DNA of 9,122 nucleotides, taken from NCBI GenBank assembly GCA_012735455.1, contig JAAYHG010000098.1:1-9122 (forward strand), read 5' to 3'. Of the stretch, positions 1 through 6,442 are shown one piece after another. Within the stretch, counting starts at the first letter, position 1. Each line of letters opens with the position of its first letter. The position numbers and the translations under genes are program-made. The notes below the pieces were generated by a model, which was not told the origin of the DNA, did not search any database, and saw only the letters and a list, made by a program, of their open reading frames with translations. This DNA is from Bacillota bacterium. Its GTDB lineage: Bacteria; Bacillota; DTU030; DUMP01.

Positions 1-889
1 AATATGGACTGTCACCTCTACCACCCCTAAGTTCAGTTGTAAGCCGCAGAATATCCTGAGGAGTCTTTGCAATGTGCGCCCCGGCGGCATTGAGAGCAGC
101 AATCTTTGCCTGTGCCGTACCGCGGTTCCCTTCAATGATCGCCCCGGCATGGCCAAGAGACTTGCCCGGCGGCGCCGCTCTGCCGACAATCATAGCTACC
201 ACTGGCTTGGTAAGCTCGGTGGCAATAAGTTCGGCCGCCTCTTCTTCCATGCTGCCACCGATTTCCCCAAGGAGAACAATAATGTCTGTCTCCTCGTCCT
301 CTTGAAACAATCTCAAAACATCTCGCTGCGTTAGACCCCAGATGGGTCCACCGCCAATGGCAAGTACCGTGGATTGACCAATCCCAGCCTCAGTAAGGGT
401 CTTGCCAACCTCATAGGAAAGTGCCACACTCTTGGAAACCAGACCGACCCTACCTTCACGGTACATCCTTGGAGGATGGGCTCCGAGCTTACATTTTCCA
501 GGTGCTATAACACCGGCTGTCCCTGGCCCCAGAATTCTCGTTCCCATCACCCGTGCGTAGGCGAGGATCTCCACCACATCATGGTCTGGAATCCCCTCAG
601 TTGTCAGGACCAAAAACTCAATACCGGCTTCGATCAACTCCAGGCACGCATCCTTGGCAAAGGGCGGAGGAACAAAACTTATGGCCGCGTCTATCTTGTG
701 TTCCTTTACTGCGTCTGCCACCAGGTCATAAACAGGTACCCCATGTACTCTTTGGCCGGCTTTCCCCGGAGTAACCCCCGCTACCACTTGGGTGCCATAC
801 TCCAACATGACTTTGGTCTGCAAGGCACCCGACCGCCCAGTAATCCCTTGTACCAACACCTTAGTATCTTTGTTAACGAGAATAGCCAT
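1..889 (-). CDS. SucD-like acyl-CoA synthetase (ADP-forming) alpha subunit, module 2, partial at the left edge
   Basis: The reading frame opens at ATG 889-887 and stays open to the window edge, giving 296 codons without a stop. SucD proteins are usually about 290 residues, so only a few C-terminal codons should be missing. The alpha subunit of succinyl-CoA synthetase-type enzymes binds CoA and carries the phosphohistidine that passes phosphate from acyl phosphate to ADP. The CoA-binding Rossmann domain starts at about residue 10 (QGITGRSG, VTPGKAGQ at 39-46). The ligase domain holds GEIGG with Glu209 and GHAGA with the active-site His247, so catalysis should be intact. The substrate-side loops are unusual: the family GPN-x-PG reads GPGTAG (121-126), and SRSGTLTYEA reads SKSVALSYEV (152-161). 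The start overlaps the stop of the beta gene by one base (TAATG), which implies coupled translation of an alpha/beta complex in the cytoplasm. The family is certain; succinate as substrate is not. Confidence 0.9.
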   Translation of the reverse strand, partial: MAILVNKDTKVLVQGITGRSGALQTKVMLEYGTQVVAGVTPGKAGQRVHGVPVYDLVADAVKEHKIDAAISFVPPPFAKDACLELIEAGIEFLVLTTEGIPDHDVVEILAYARVMGTRILGPGTAGVIAPGKCKLGAHPPRMYREGRVGLVSKSVALSYEVGKTLTEAGIGQSTVLAIGGGPIWGLTQRDVLRLFQEDEETDIIVLLGEIGGSMEEEAAELIATELTKPVVAMIVGRAAPPGKSLGHAGAIIEGNRGTAQAKIAALNAAGAHIAKTPQDILRLTTELRGGRGDSPY

Positions 890-2019
890 TACTCTTTTCC
901 CCCTGCAAACTGTACCGCATCCTGCACTGCCTGGAGAAGATCATCATAAGTTGTAAGTCCGGCTTGGCGCATCATTTCCTTACCCTCTTCCTCCATGGTC
1001 CCACACATGCGTACTACGATGGGTACTTTAAGGCCATGGTCTTCACGGTACTTCAGGATTCCGGCCGCCATCTCGTCCATCCGGTTGAATCCGCCGATAA
1101 GCACAACCAAGAGACTTCTTACTTCAGCGTTAGCCAATACCTTGCTTAGCGCAGAATACATTACCTCCGGACTTGTTATGCCTCCCATTTCACAGAAATT
1201 GGCTGCCTGGCCTCCTGCGTCTTTGATAAGGTCAAGGGTCAACATACCTGTACCGGCCCCATCGGAAATAAGCCCTACGGTGCCAGAGAGAGGAACATAG
1301 GTTATTGTGTCATCGTTAAGCGCTGGTTCCACCGCCACACCAAGGAGAGAAGACTGCTCCTGACGGAGCTGGACCAGGACCTGCTGCTGGCGGAAAGAGG
1401 CTTTATCATCCAGCACCATTTTGGCATCTAGAGCCAAGAGGCCTGTTGGAGTTTGTGCCAGTGGGTTGATCTCTACCAGGGTGGCATCAAGATCGCGGAA
1501 AATCCGGTAGAGCTTAAACACAATTTCTTTCAGTTCCCGATAATCGCTGTAACCAAGACCCCGCGCTACGGTCCGAACATGGTACTCTGTGGGCCCGAAG
1601 AAGGGGCTGAAGGGAACGGTAGTAATTCTCTCAGGATTCTCCCTGGCAACCTGTTCAATATCCACGCCACCGGCAGCACTAGCAATGATCACCGGGGTGG
1701 CATCCCCACCCTTTATGGTTATAGCTAAGTAATACTCCTGCAGTATATCCACTTTCTCCTCTGCCAATATAGCCCGAACTACTTCTCCTTTGATCTGTTT
1801 TCGCATAAGCTCGGAAAAACAACCGCTCAGCTCTTCTTTGTTCCTGCAAAGCTTTACGCCGCCAGCCTTGCCGCGTCCCCCTACCAAAACCTGAGCCTTC
1901 AGTACCAGGGGAGGTGCTAGTTTCGTAAGCTCCTCAGCAGTAACCACTAAGGTACCTTGAGGAACAGGTAGGCCGTACTGGCGGAAAATACGTTTCCCCT
2001 GAAACTCATACAATTTCAT
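889..2019 (-). CDS. SucC-like acyl-CoA synthetase (ADP-forming) beta subunit, module 2, divergent
   Basis: This 376-residue protein is close to the usual 380-390 of SucC, the nucleotide-binding beta subunit that makes ATP (or GTP) from acyl-CoA with the alpha subunit. The ATP-grasp half is well conserved: the MKLYEFQGK start, the GGRGKAGGV loop at 47-55, and the metal/phosphate residues Glu183 and Asn185 in LVEINPL and Asp198. The C-terminal ligase-CoA half is not typical. The family DVGGGAT reads EMGGITS (277-283), FGGIxRCD reads IGGFNRMD (308-315), and RLEGxN reads RMCGTM (337-342). No frameshift or stop is seen, so the changes look functional, not degenerative. The ATG is preceded by GGAGG with 7-nt spacing, and only 2 nt separate it from the stop of the OFOR gamma gene. 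It could be a synthetase for another acid, for example a branched or hydroxylated dicarboxylate, or a malate-CoA ligase-like enzyme. The sequence does not decide. Confidence 0.9.
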   Translation of the reverse strand: MKLYEFQGKRIFRQYGLPVPQGTLVVTAEELTKLAPPLVLKAQVLVGGRGKAGGVKLCRNKEELSGCFSELMRKQIKGEVVRAILAEEKVDILQEYYLAITIKGGDATPVIIASAAGGVDIEQVARENPERITTVPFSPFFGPTEYHVRTVARGLGYSDYRELKEIVFKLYRIFRDLDATLVEINPLAQTPTGLLALDAKMVLDDKASFRQQQVLVQLRQEQSSLLGVAVEPALNDDTITYVPLSGTVGLISDGAGTGMLTLDLIKDAGGQAANFCEMGGITSPEVMYSALSKVLANAEVRSLLVVLIGGFNRMDEMAAGILKYREDHGLKVPIVVRMCGTMEEEGKEMMRQAGLTTYDDLLQAVQDAVQFAGGKE

Positions 2020-2021
2020 GA

Positions 2022-2576
2022 CTAAACCTCCAACTTGACTCCTTGTGCCAATTGCCTACCAGCCTCAACAGCTTTCAGGTTCAACTCAAGGAACTTCGCT
2101 GGAACCGTCTCGCGTACGACCTGCACCAAATCCTCCCTGGTAATCAACTGGGTGCTTTCTTGCAGAAACCCAAGAACTACCATGTTCGCAGCAATCTGAT
2201 TTCCTAAGCTTATAGCTGTCTCGGTAGCAGGTACGGGGATGGTAGCCGCGCTGGTAGCATGAAGGTTTGTTTCCAGTTTGGTGTCGTAAATTAAAGTCCC
2301 ACCCTCCCGCAAACTAGGAAGGTAGCGATCTAACGCCATCTGGGAAAGGGCTACGATGATGTCTTTCCGCTCTGAAATCGGTGAGTTGATAGGCTGGCTG
2401 GAGATGATGAGCTCCGCCTGGCACTGACCACCGCGGGCCTCAGAACCGTAAGACTGCGTTTGCACTGCGTAGAGGTTTCGCCGCGTCACTGCCGCGGTTC
2501 CCATGATAATAGCCGAAAGAACTATACCCTGGCCGCCAAACCCGCAGAAACGAATATTCACTGGCCGCATACTCAT
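2022..2576 (-). CDS. 2-oxoacid:ferredoxin oxidoreductase, gamma subunit, module 2
   Basis: This 184-residue protein has the length and motifs of the POR/KOR gamma domain. That domain contributes to the CoA-binding face of 2-oxoacid:ferredoxin oxidoreductases, which convert 2-oxoacid + CoA + oxidised ferredoxin to acyl-CoA + CO2 + reduced ferredoxin. Near the N-terminus is the glycine-rich GFGGQGIVLSA (12-22), followed by the family signature QSYGSEARGG (41-50). A second conserved stretch, NMVVLGFL, lies at 131-138. The ATG at 2576 shares ATGA with the stop of the beta gene, which points to translational coupling. A second ATG two codons in (2570) has better spacing from the GGGG run upstream, so the true start could be either. 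It is a paralogue of the gene at 8509-9069. KorC, PorG and VorC are not separable from sequence alone. Confidence 0.92.
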   Translation of the reverse strand: MSMRPVNIRFCGFGGQGIVLSAIIMGTAAVTRRNLYAVQTQSYGSEARGGQCQAELIISSQPINSPISERKDIIVALSQMALDRYLPSLREGGTLIYDTKLETNLHATSAATIPVPATETAISLGNQIAANMVVLGFLQESTQLITREDLVQVVRETVPAKFLELNLKAVEAGRQLAQGVKLEV

Positions 2577-3388
2577 CGCCCCACTTCATAGATAGTGCTG
2601 CCGGCAAAGACAGGCCGTTCCATCTTGATGAACTCGCCCAAGACAAAGCGCTCGGCCCTCTCTCCGTCAGACAATTTTTCCGCCTGTGCCAAAGTAACGG
2701 ACCGCTCTTCTATCCAATTCAAAAGGTCGGCAGCTTTACCGCTACCAAGAGCGTAGCGCCCGAAGTGGGTCGGACACTGCGAGATAATCTCCACCAGGGA
2801 AAAACCCCGGTGCGACAAAGCAGCCTTAATGGCCCGAACGGCCTGGTGAGCGCGGTTCGTAGTCCAGCGGCTGACATAAGTTGCTCCTGCCGCTGCTGCC
2901 AACCGGCAAATGTCAAAAGGGGGCTCACTGCTACCATAAGGTGTAGTGGTAGTTGTGGACTGGAGCGGGGTGGTGGGAGCCACCTGTCCGCCTGTCATGG
3001 CGAAATTCAGGTTATTGACCAGAATCATGGTCACATCAAGATTGCGCCGGGCCGCATGAATAAAGTGATTCCCTCCAATGGAGGCGGCATCGCCATCACC
3101 AGCAAAGACCACTACCTTCAGCTCAGGGTTGTGCAGCTTCATGCCGGTTGCCCAGGCCAGAGTGCGGCCATGGACGCCATGCAGAGTGTCTGCATTCAAA
3201 TAGACCGGGATCCGGGCCGTACAACCGACACCGCCGATAGTAACCATGTTATCTAAACTAAGGTTTAATTCATCCACCGCTTTGAGAAAGAAGTTGAGTA
3301 CCTGTCCTGAGCCACAGCCTGGGCAAAAGAAATGCGGCAGGCCCCCTGGCCTAATGTGACGCCGTGCTGGGTTTACACTCGCAGTCAC
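2573..3388 (-). CDS. 2-oxoacid:ferredoxin oxidoreductase, beta (TPP-binding) subunit, module 2
   Basis: This is the catalytic subunit that binds thiamine diphosphate and one [4Fe-4S] cluster. With the start at GTG 3388 it has 271 residues, normal for KorB/VorA-type subunits. Four cysteines are placed as expected for the cluster: Cys22 and Cys25 (CPGCGSGQ), Cys56 (GGVGC) and Cys205 (SQCPTHFG). The TPP motif is GDGDAASIGG at 97-106 with Asn125-Asn126, followed by NFAMTGGQ (128-135). HGRTLAWATG at 73-82 is also typical. The frame is open further upstream to 3484, but those extra residues overlap the alpha gene by about 100 bases, show no family similarity and have no ribosome binding site. GTG 3388 overlaps the alpha stop (GTGA) and has AGGGGG 7 nt upstream, so I prefer it. 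Its stop overlaps the gamma start (ATGA). Confidence 0.93.
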   Translation of the reverse strand: MTASVNPARRHIRPGGLPHFFCPGCGSGQVLNFFLKAVDELNLSLDNMVTIGGVGCTARIPVYLNADTLHGVHGRTLAWATGMKLHNPELKVVVFAGDGDAASIGGNHFIHAARRNLDVTMILVNNLNFAMTGGQVAPTTPLQSTTTTTPYGSSEPPFDICRLAAAAGATYVSRWTTNRAHQAVRAIKAALSHRGFSLVEIISQCPTHFGRYALGSGKAADLLNWIEERSVTLAQAEKLSDGERAERFVLGEFIKMERPVFAGSTIYEVGR

Positions 3389-4539
3389 GCCCACACCCCC
3401 TGAATAAACTGGTATAGTTCCTCTGGTGCGTGAATAAGTCCCCGGTTGCGGGTTGCCTTGTGCACCGGGCAGACTCCGGCACAAACGCGCTCAATTTCAC
3501 CCGCATACTTACCAATGTTCATCTCCACCGCAATCACTGCACGGCACTGTTTAGCCACTTCAAGGATCTGTCTCTCTGGCACTGGCCACACGGTTGCCAG
3601 CTTAAGAACTCCAACCTTCATGCCGCTATCACGCGCCATCTCTGCCGCGTCAAGGGCAGGACGTACTTCGCTGCCGTAGGCAATAAGGGCCAGCTCGGCA
3701 TCGTCCAGGTGGTAGGATTCAGTGTGGCAGATCAAGTCCCTGTTCTCCCGTATCTTTCCGGTTATGCGCTTATAAAGGCGTTCAAAGACGTCAGGATCCC
3801 AGTCTATCCGACCCCGTTCGTCATGAGGATTGAGTGAATAGATGGTATGGTAGCCCTTGCCTAAGGGAGCAAAATCAGGCACGCCGTACTCAGGGGCCTT
3901 AAACGGTAAATAATCTGCCGGTGGAAGTTCAGTGTACTTTCGATTCCAAACTTCGATTTGTTCGGCTGGCGGAATCTCCAGCCTCTCCCGCATTAAGGCA
4001 ATTGTTGTTTCCGACATAACGATAACCGGATTGCGAAATCTCTCGGCCAAATTAAAAGCCCGTATAGTATAATCAAACAATTCCTGAACAGAGGCTGGTG
4101 CGAGTACGATAGCCTCATAATCACCGCTGGCTCCCCAGCGCATCTGCATCACATCTGACTGGGTGGCAAAGTTCTCACCCCGACAGCGCTGCACATCCAC
4201 GATCACACAGGGAGCCTCTATGGCGTAGGCATAGCCAAGCCCTTCCTGCATATAGTTAAAGCCAGCACTGGCAGTGGCGGTCATGGCCTTTGCTCCTGCC
4301 AGGGACGCGCCCACCACAGCATAAATGGAACCAAGCTCGTCTTCACCCTGGAGGAAATGCCCTCCCACCTCTGGTAGCCGCTTAGCCATGCGTTCTGAAA
4401 TCTCATTGGCAGGTGTTATTGGGCAGCCCGCAAAAAAATTACAGCCCGCCGCCAGGGCCCCTTCTGCCACAGCGTAATTGCCCAGCATAAAGTGAACACC
4501 GGTGAGTACTCGTTGCCCAGATCTAGACTCTAACATCAC
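3385..4539 (-). CDS. 2-oxoacid:ferredoxin oxidoreductase, alpha subunit, module 2
   Basis: This 384-residue protein matches the KorA/VorB-type alpha subunit, which pairs with the beta subunit to build the active site. The pyrimidine-binding domain has AGCPITPANE (37-46), where PITP is the family hallmark, then GEDELGSIYAVVGASLAG (65-82) and MQEG (97-100). A transketolase C-terminal-like domain follows: LALIAYGSEV at 283-292 and VLKLATVWPVPE at 311-322. Two active-site loops differ from common relatives. The usual SGPG/SSPG after TxT is ASAG (90-93), and the stretch after VQR, normally GGPSTG or GGPGLG, is CRGENFATQSD (119-129). The start is GTG 4539 or the adjacent ATG 4536; GGGAG lies 6 or 9 nt upstream. 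The gene follows gntR by 11 nt. PITP and VLAPASVQE resemble VorB, so branched-chain 2-oxoacids are as possible as 2-oxoglutarate. Confidence 0.92.
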   Translation of the reverse strand: MMLESRSGQRVLTGVHFMLGNYAVAEGALAAGCNFFAGCPITPANEISERMAKRLPEVGGHFLQGEDELGSIYAVVGASLAGAKAMTATASAGFNYMQEGLGYAYAIEAPCVIVDVQRCRGENFATQSDVMQMRWGASGDYEAIVLAPASVQELFDYTIRAFNLAERFRNPVIVMSETTIALMRERLEIPPAEQIEVWNRKYTELPPADYLPFKAPEYGVPDFAPLGKGYHTIYSLNPHDERGRIDWDPDVFERLYKRITGKIRENRDLICHTESYHLDDAELALIAYGSEVRPALDAAEMARDSGMKVGVLKLATVWPVPERQILEVAKQCRAVIAVEMNIGKYAGEIERVCAGVCPVHKATRNRGLIHAPEELYQFIQGVWA

Positions 4540-4550
4540 GAATCACTCCC

Positions 4551-5243
4551 TTAAATGTTAGCTACCTTCACCGCTCCACCCCTGTTACTAAGACACTTAA
4601 GGGTTCGGATCTCGCCATTTCTTAAGTGCTCTTCCAATACCGTTATCACAGCTTCTACTGAACGCTGTCTCAACGCCCTGACGATGGCAGCGTGCTCTGC
4701 CGTCACCTGCTCAACTACTTGCTTCTGTACGGTCTCAGAATAACTCTCAGCAAAGTAGCGGATTCTCATGCTTTGCTCGTTAACCTGATCCAACATCCCC
4801 CTTATTATCTTGTTGTTCAGATACCGTTGAAGCAGTTGGTGCAACTCAAGGTCAAATTCCATATAAACAGTTAAGTCCTCAGGATTCTTTGTCACTTGAG
4901 CCAGTTTTTGCTCCATCATAGCAATTTCAGCGTCGGTGCAACACTCCACTGTAATTCGAGCAGCGTATAGTTCCAATACCCGACGGGCCTCCCAAACCCA
5001 CCGAACATCATCAGCACTGATTTGTGCCACTGTAGCTCCACGATTCGGTACTATTTCCACAAGCCCAATACTGGCTAGGCGGACAAGAGCCTCTCGCACC
5101 GGTGTGGCACTAACACCGAATTCCTCCGCTATTTTTTCTACTTGAAGCTCTTCGCCAGGTTGGTACTGGTTAGTAAGAATGAGTTCTTTGAGAGAATCGA
5201 ACAGCTGCTCACGTAACGTGGCGTAAATGAGTTTCCTTTTCAC
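4551..5243 (-). CDS. GntR-family transcriptional regulator, FCD subfamily
   Basis: This 230-residue protein has the FadR/FCD-type GntR layout. Residues 10-72 form a winged helix-turn-helix, with the recognition region GVSATPVREALVRL at 43-56 and wing NRGATV at 67-72. The all-helical FCD ligand domain covers roughly 77-212. Asp131, His135, His184 and His206 sit in the D-x3-H...H...H arrangement that binds a metal, which in known members helps hold a carboxylate ligand. FCD regulators commonly sense small organic acids such as lactate, glycolate, citrate or gluconate. The only in-frame start after an upstream stop is GTG 5243; GGAGG lies 12 nt upstream, longer than usual. It is the first gene of the module 2 operon, directly downstream of a promoter and a palindrome, so autoregulation and control of the OFOR/ligase genes by an acid of the same pathway is likely. 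The ligand is unknown. Confidence 0.93.
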   Translation of the reverse strand: MKRKLIYATLREQLFDSLKELILTNQYQPGEELQVEKIAEEFGVSATPVREALVRLASIGLVEIVPNRGATVAQISADDVRWVWEARRVLELYAARITVECCTDAEIAMMEQKLAQVTKNPEDLTVYMEFDLELHQLLQRYLNNKIIRGMLDQVNEQSMRIRYFAESYSETVQKQVVEQVTAEHAAIVRALRQRSVEAVITVLEEHLRNGEIRTLKCLSNRGGAVKVANI

Positions 5244-5255
5244 GCTTCCATTCTT

Positions 5256-5260
5256 CCTCC
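5256..5260 (-). promoter_or_regulatory. Ribosome binding site of gntR with long spacing
   Basis: GGAGG on the minus strand stands 12 nt before the GTG start of gntR. This exceeds the usual 5-9 nt, but no other in-frame start lies between it and the upstream in-frame TGA. The weak start codon plus long spacing suggest low translation of the regulator. Confidence 0.5.
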
Positions 5261-5281
5261 ATCAACTTCCTCTTTTCTTAA

Positions 5282-5310
5282 AGTGTAACGTGCATTGATT
5301 TTTGTGTCAA
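5282..5310 (-). promoter_or_regulatory. Sigma-A-type promoter of the gntR-OFOR-ligase operon
   Basis: On the minus strand, a perfect -35 box TTGACA (5310-5305) is followed after exactly 17 bp by TACACT (5287-5282), a four-of-six match to the -10 box. Transcription would start near 5275, about 30 nt before the gntR start. The AT-rich upstream region supports it. A second, weaker candidate lies just upstream: TTGTCA (5336-5331), 16 bp, TATATT (5314-5309). The call rests on sequence pattern alone. Confidence 0.72.
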
Positions 5311-5324
5311 TATATATTATCTTA

Positions 5325-5344
5325 GATTGTTGACAAAAACAATC
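5325..5344. promoter_or_regulatory. Inverted repeat, candidate operator for the GntR regulator
   Basis: GATTGTT and AACAATC form a perfect 7-bp inverted repeat around a 6-nt spacer. Inside it sits a smaller palindrome, TTGT-TG-ACAA (5327-5336), resembling the short TNGT/ACNA half-sites bound by GntR-family dimers. It lies 14 bp upstream of the -35 box of the gntR promoter and overlaps the -35 box of the weaker promoter candidate. The position fits autoregulation of gntR, but binding is inferred. Confidence 0.5.
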
Positions 5345-5345
5345 C

Positions 5346-5397
5346 AAAAGGTAAAGGGAAGTCTCTGCTGGGTTAGCATAGACTTCCCTTTACCTTT
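5346..5397 (-). terminator. Rho-independent terminator after the hydroxyacid dehydrogenase gene
   Basis: A perfect 18-bp inverted repeat (5347-5364 with 5380-5397) is extended after one mismatch by four more pairs (5366-5369 with 5375-5378), leaving a 5-nt loop. Read on the minus strand, the stem ends in a run of four T, with five more T six bases later. It begins 29 bp past the dehydrogenase stop and lies before the gntR promoter, as expected for the end of module 1 transcription. The stem is unusually long, and its base is AT-rich. Confidence 0.75.
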
Positions 5398-5425
5398 ATA
5401 AGAACTCTTTGACTAGTCTGTTGCG

Positions 5426-6394
5426 TTACCTGACAATACTTCTGCGGTTCACGAACGATGTAGGCTCGCCGCCCTGCAGTACTCTGACCACTTCTTCAAT
5501 AGTCTGAGTGCGGCGCCGCACCATGGATTCTTCACTGTACCAGGCGGCGTGGGGCGTGATGATAACGTTTTCCATTTCCAGGAAAGGATGATCAGGAGCG
5601 ATGCCGTCCGTCTCGAGGACGTCCAGGGCAGCCCCGGCAATCAAGCCGTCCCTCAGTGCTTTAATGAGATCTTTCTCGTTAATAACTGCACCGCGGGCAG
5701 TGTTCACAATATAGGCACTCCGCTTCATCTGCTGGAAGACCTTATAGTCAAACATACCTCTGGTTTCCTTGGTTAGCGGACAGTGAATGGAAAGGTAATC
5801 TGATTCCTTGACGAGGGTGGGGAAATCGACCATGGTAACGCCATAGTTCTCTGCATCGGACTGACTCACATAGGGATCATGGGCAATAACCTTAAAGCCC
5901 AACCCTTGAAGTTTGCGCGACACGGCGCGGGGAATGCGGCCAAAGCCCATGAGTCCAACCACGCTGCTTTCAGGAGCGTGAATAGGAATGGCGAGCTTTA
6001 CATTCCAGATCCCGGCCTTTACCTTGTTGTTCAGGTACACGACCTTGCGACTACAGGCCAGGATGAGAGCAGTGGCGTGAGTGGCTACCTCGTCCAGGCA
6101 GTAGGTGGGGATATTGGCCACCATAATGCCTTTCCTTGAAGCTGCATCTAAATCAATGGTGTCCACGCCGATGCCGTTTCTGATGATGAGTTTACACTTG
6201 TCCAGCTGTTCAATTACCGTTGCAGGCATTTTTACATAGACGTTAATGACAGCATCGGCATCCTTCAGTTGCTCTGCCAAGTCCCTGGTGGGATCGGCCA
6301 GGATCAGTTCTGCCCCTGCCTCTTGGAGCATCTTCTTCTCTAGCTCTAGATCCGGAAAGATATTATCTGTCATAACCACCTTAAACTGAGCCAA
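5426..6394 (-). CDS. D-isomer-specific 2-hydroxyacid dehydrogenase, CtBP-like (NAD-dependent)
   Basis: This 322-residue protein is of normal length for the D-2-hydroxyacid dehydrogenase family, which interconverts 2-oxoacids and D-2-hydroxyacids with NAD(H). The cytoplasmic enzyme has a split substrate domain (about 1-100 and 290-322) around a Rossmann domain. GIGVDTIDL (74-82) and NIPTYCLDEVATHA (94-107) are CtBP/PGDH-family signatures. The dinucleotide motif is GFGRIP (150-155), with Pro155 in place of the third glycine, and Asp173 after the second strand favours NAD over NADP. Catalytic Arg234 (NTARGA) and His282 (TPHAAWYSEES) are present. The usual catalytic Glu, five residues after the Asp of LDV, is Asp263. 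The start is TTG 6394, directly after an in-frame stop and 9 nt after AAGGGGG. It follows sucD by 48 nt, so it probably shares that transcript. Glyoxylate/hydroxypyruvate reductase and phosphoglycerate dehydrogenase are related alternatives; the substrate is unknown. Confidence 0.9.
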   Translation of the reverse strand: MAQFKVVMTDNIFPDLELEKKMLQEAGAELILADPTRDLAEQLKDADAVINVYVKMPATVIEQLDKCKLIIRNGIGVDTIDLDAASRKGIMVANIPTYCLDEVATHATALILACSRKVVYLNNKVKAGIWNVKLAIPIHAPESSVVGLMGFGRIPRAVSRKLQGLGFKVIAHDPYVSQSDAENYGVTMVDFPTLVKESDYLSIHCPLTKETRGMFDYKVFQQMKRSAYIVNTARGAVINEKDLIKALRDGLIAGAALDVLETDGIAPDHPFLEMENVIITPHAAWYSEESMVRRRTQTIEEVVRVLQGGEPTSFVNRRSIVR

Positions 6395-6403
6395 TTAGCA
6401 CTA

Positions 6404-6410
6404 CCCCCTT
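6404..6410 (-). promoter_or_regulatory. Ribosome binding site supporting the TTG start of the hydroxyacid dehydrogenase
   Basis: AAGGGGG on the minus strand ends 9 nt before TTG 6394. Since an in-frame TAA directly precedes the TTG, this site makes TTG the best start, ahead of the internal ATG seven codons later. Confidence 0.6.
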
Positions 6411-6442
6411 TTGCTACTCAGGGTCTGCCACTTGCACCGCAA

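Noticed and set aside
374..949. Plus-strand open frame of 191 codons
   Set aside because: It lies wholly antisense to the SucD-like and SucC-like genes, has no recognisable motif or ribosome binding site, and the minus-strand frame is clearly a conserved protein.
2765..3256. Plus-strand open frame of 163 codons
   Set aside because: It is antisense to the OFOR beta subunit, whose cysteine and TPP motifs fix the coding strand.
3389..3484. N-terminal extension of the OFOR beta subunit by 32 residues
   Set aside because: It would overlap the alpha gene, lacks family similarity and a ribosome binding site, while GTG 3388 has AGGGGG at 7 nt and a GTGA coupling.
5346..5397. Riboswitch or attenuator leader for gntR
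   Set aside because: The hairpin lies upstream of the predicted gntR promoter, so it would not be in that transcript. It fits the end of module 1 better.
5426..6394. Phosphoglycerate dehydrogenase (SerA)
   Set aside because: There is no C-terminal ACT domain, the YCLDEVA and HAAWYSEES motifs are CtBP-like, and the neighbours are 2-oxoacid/CoA enzymes rather than serine genes.
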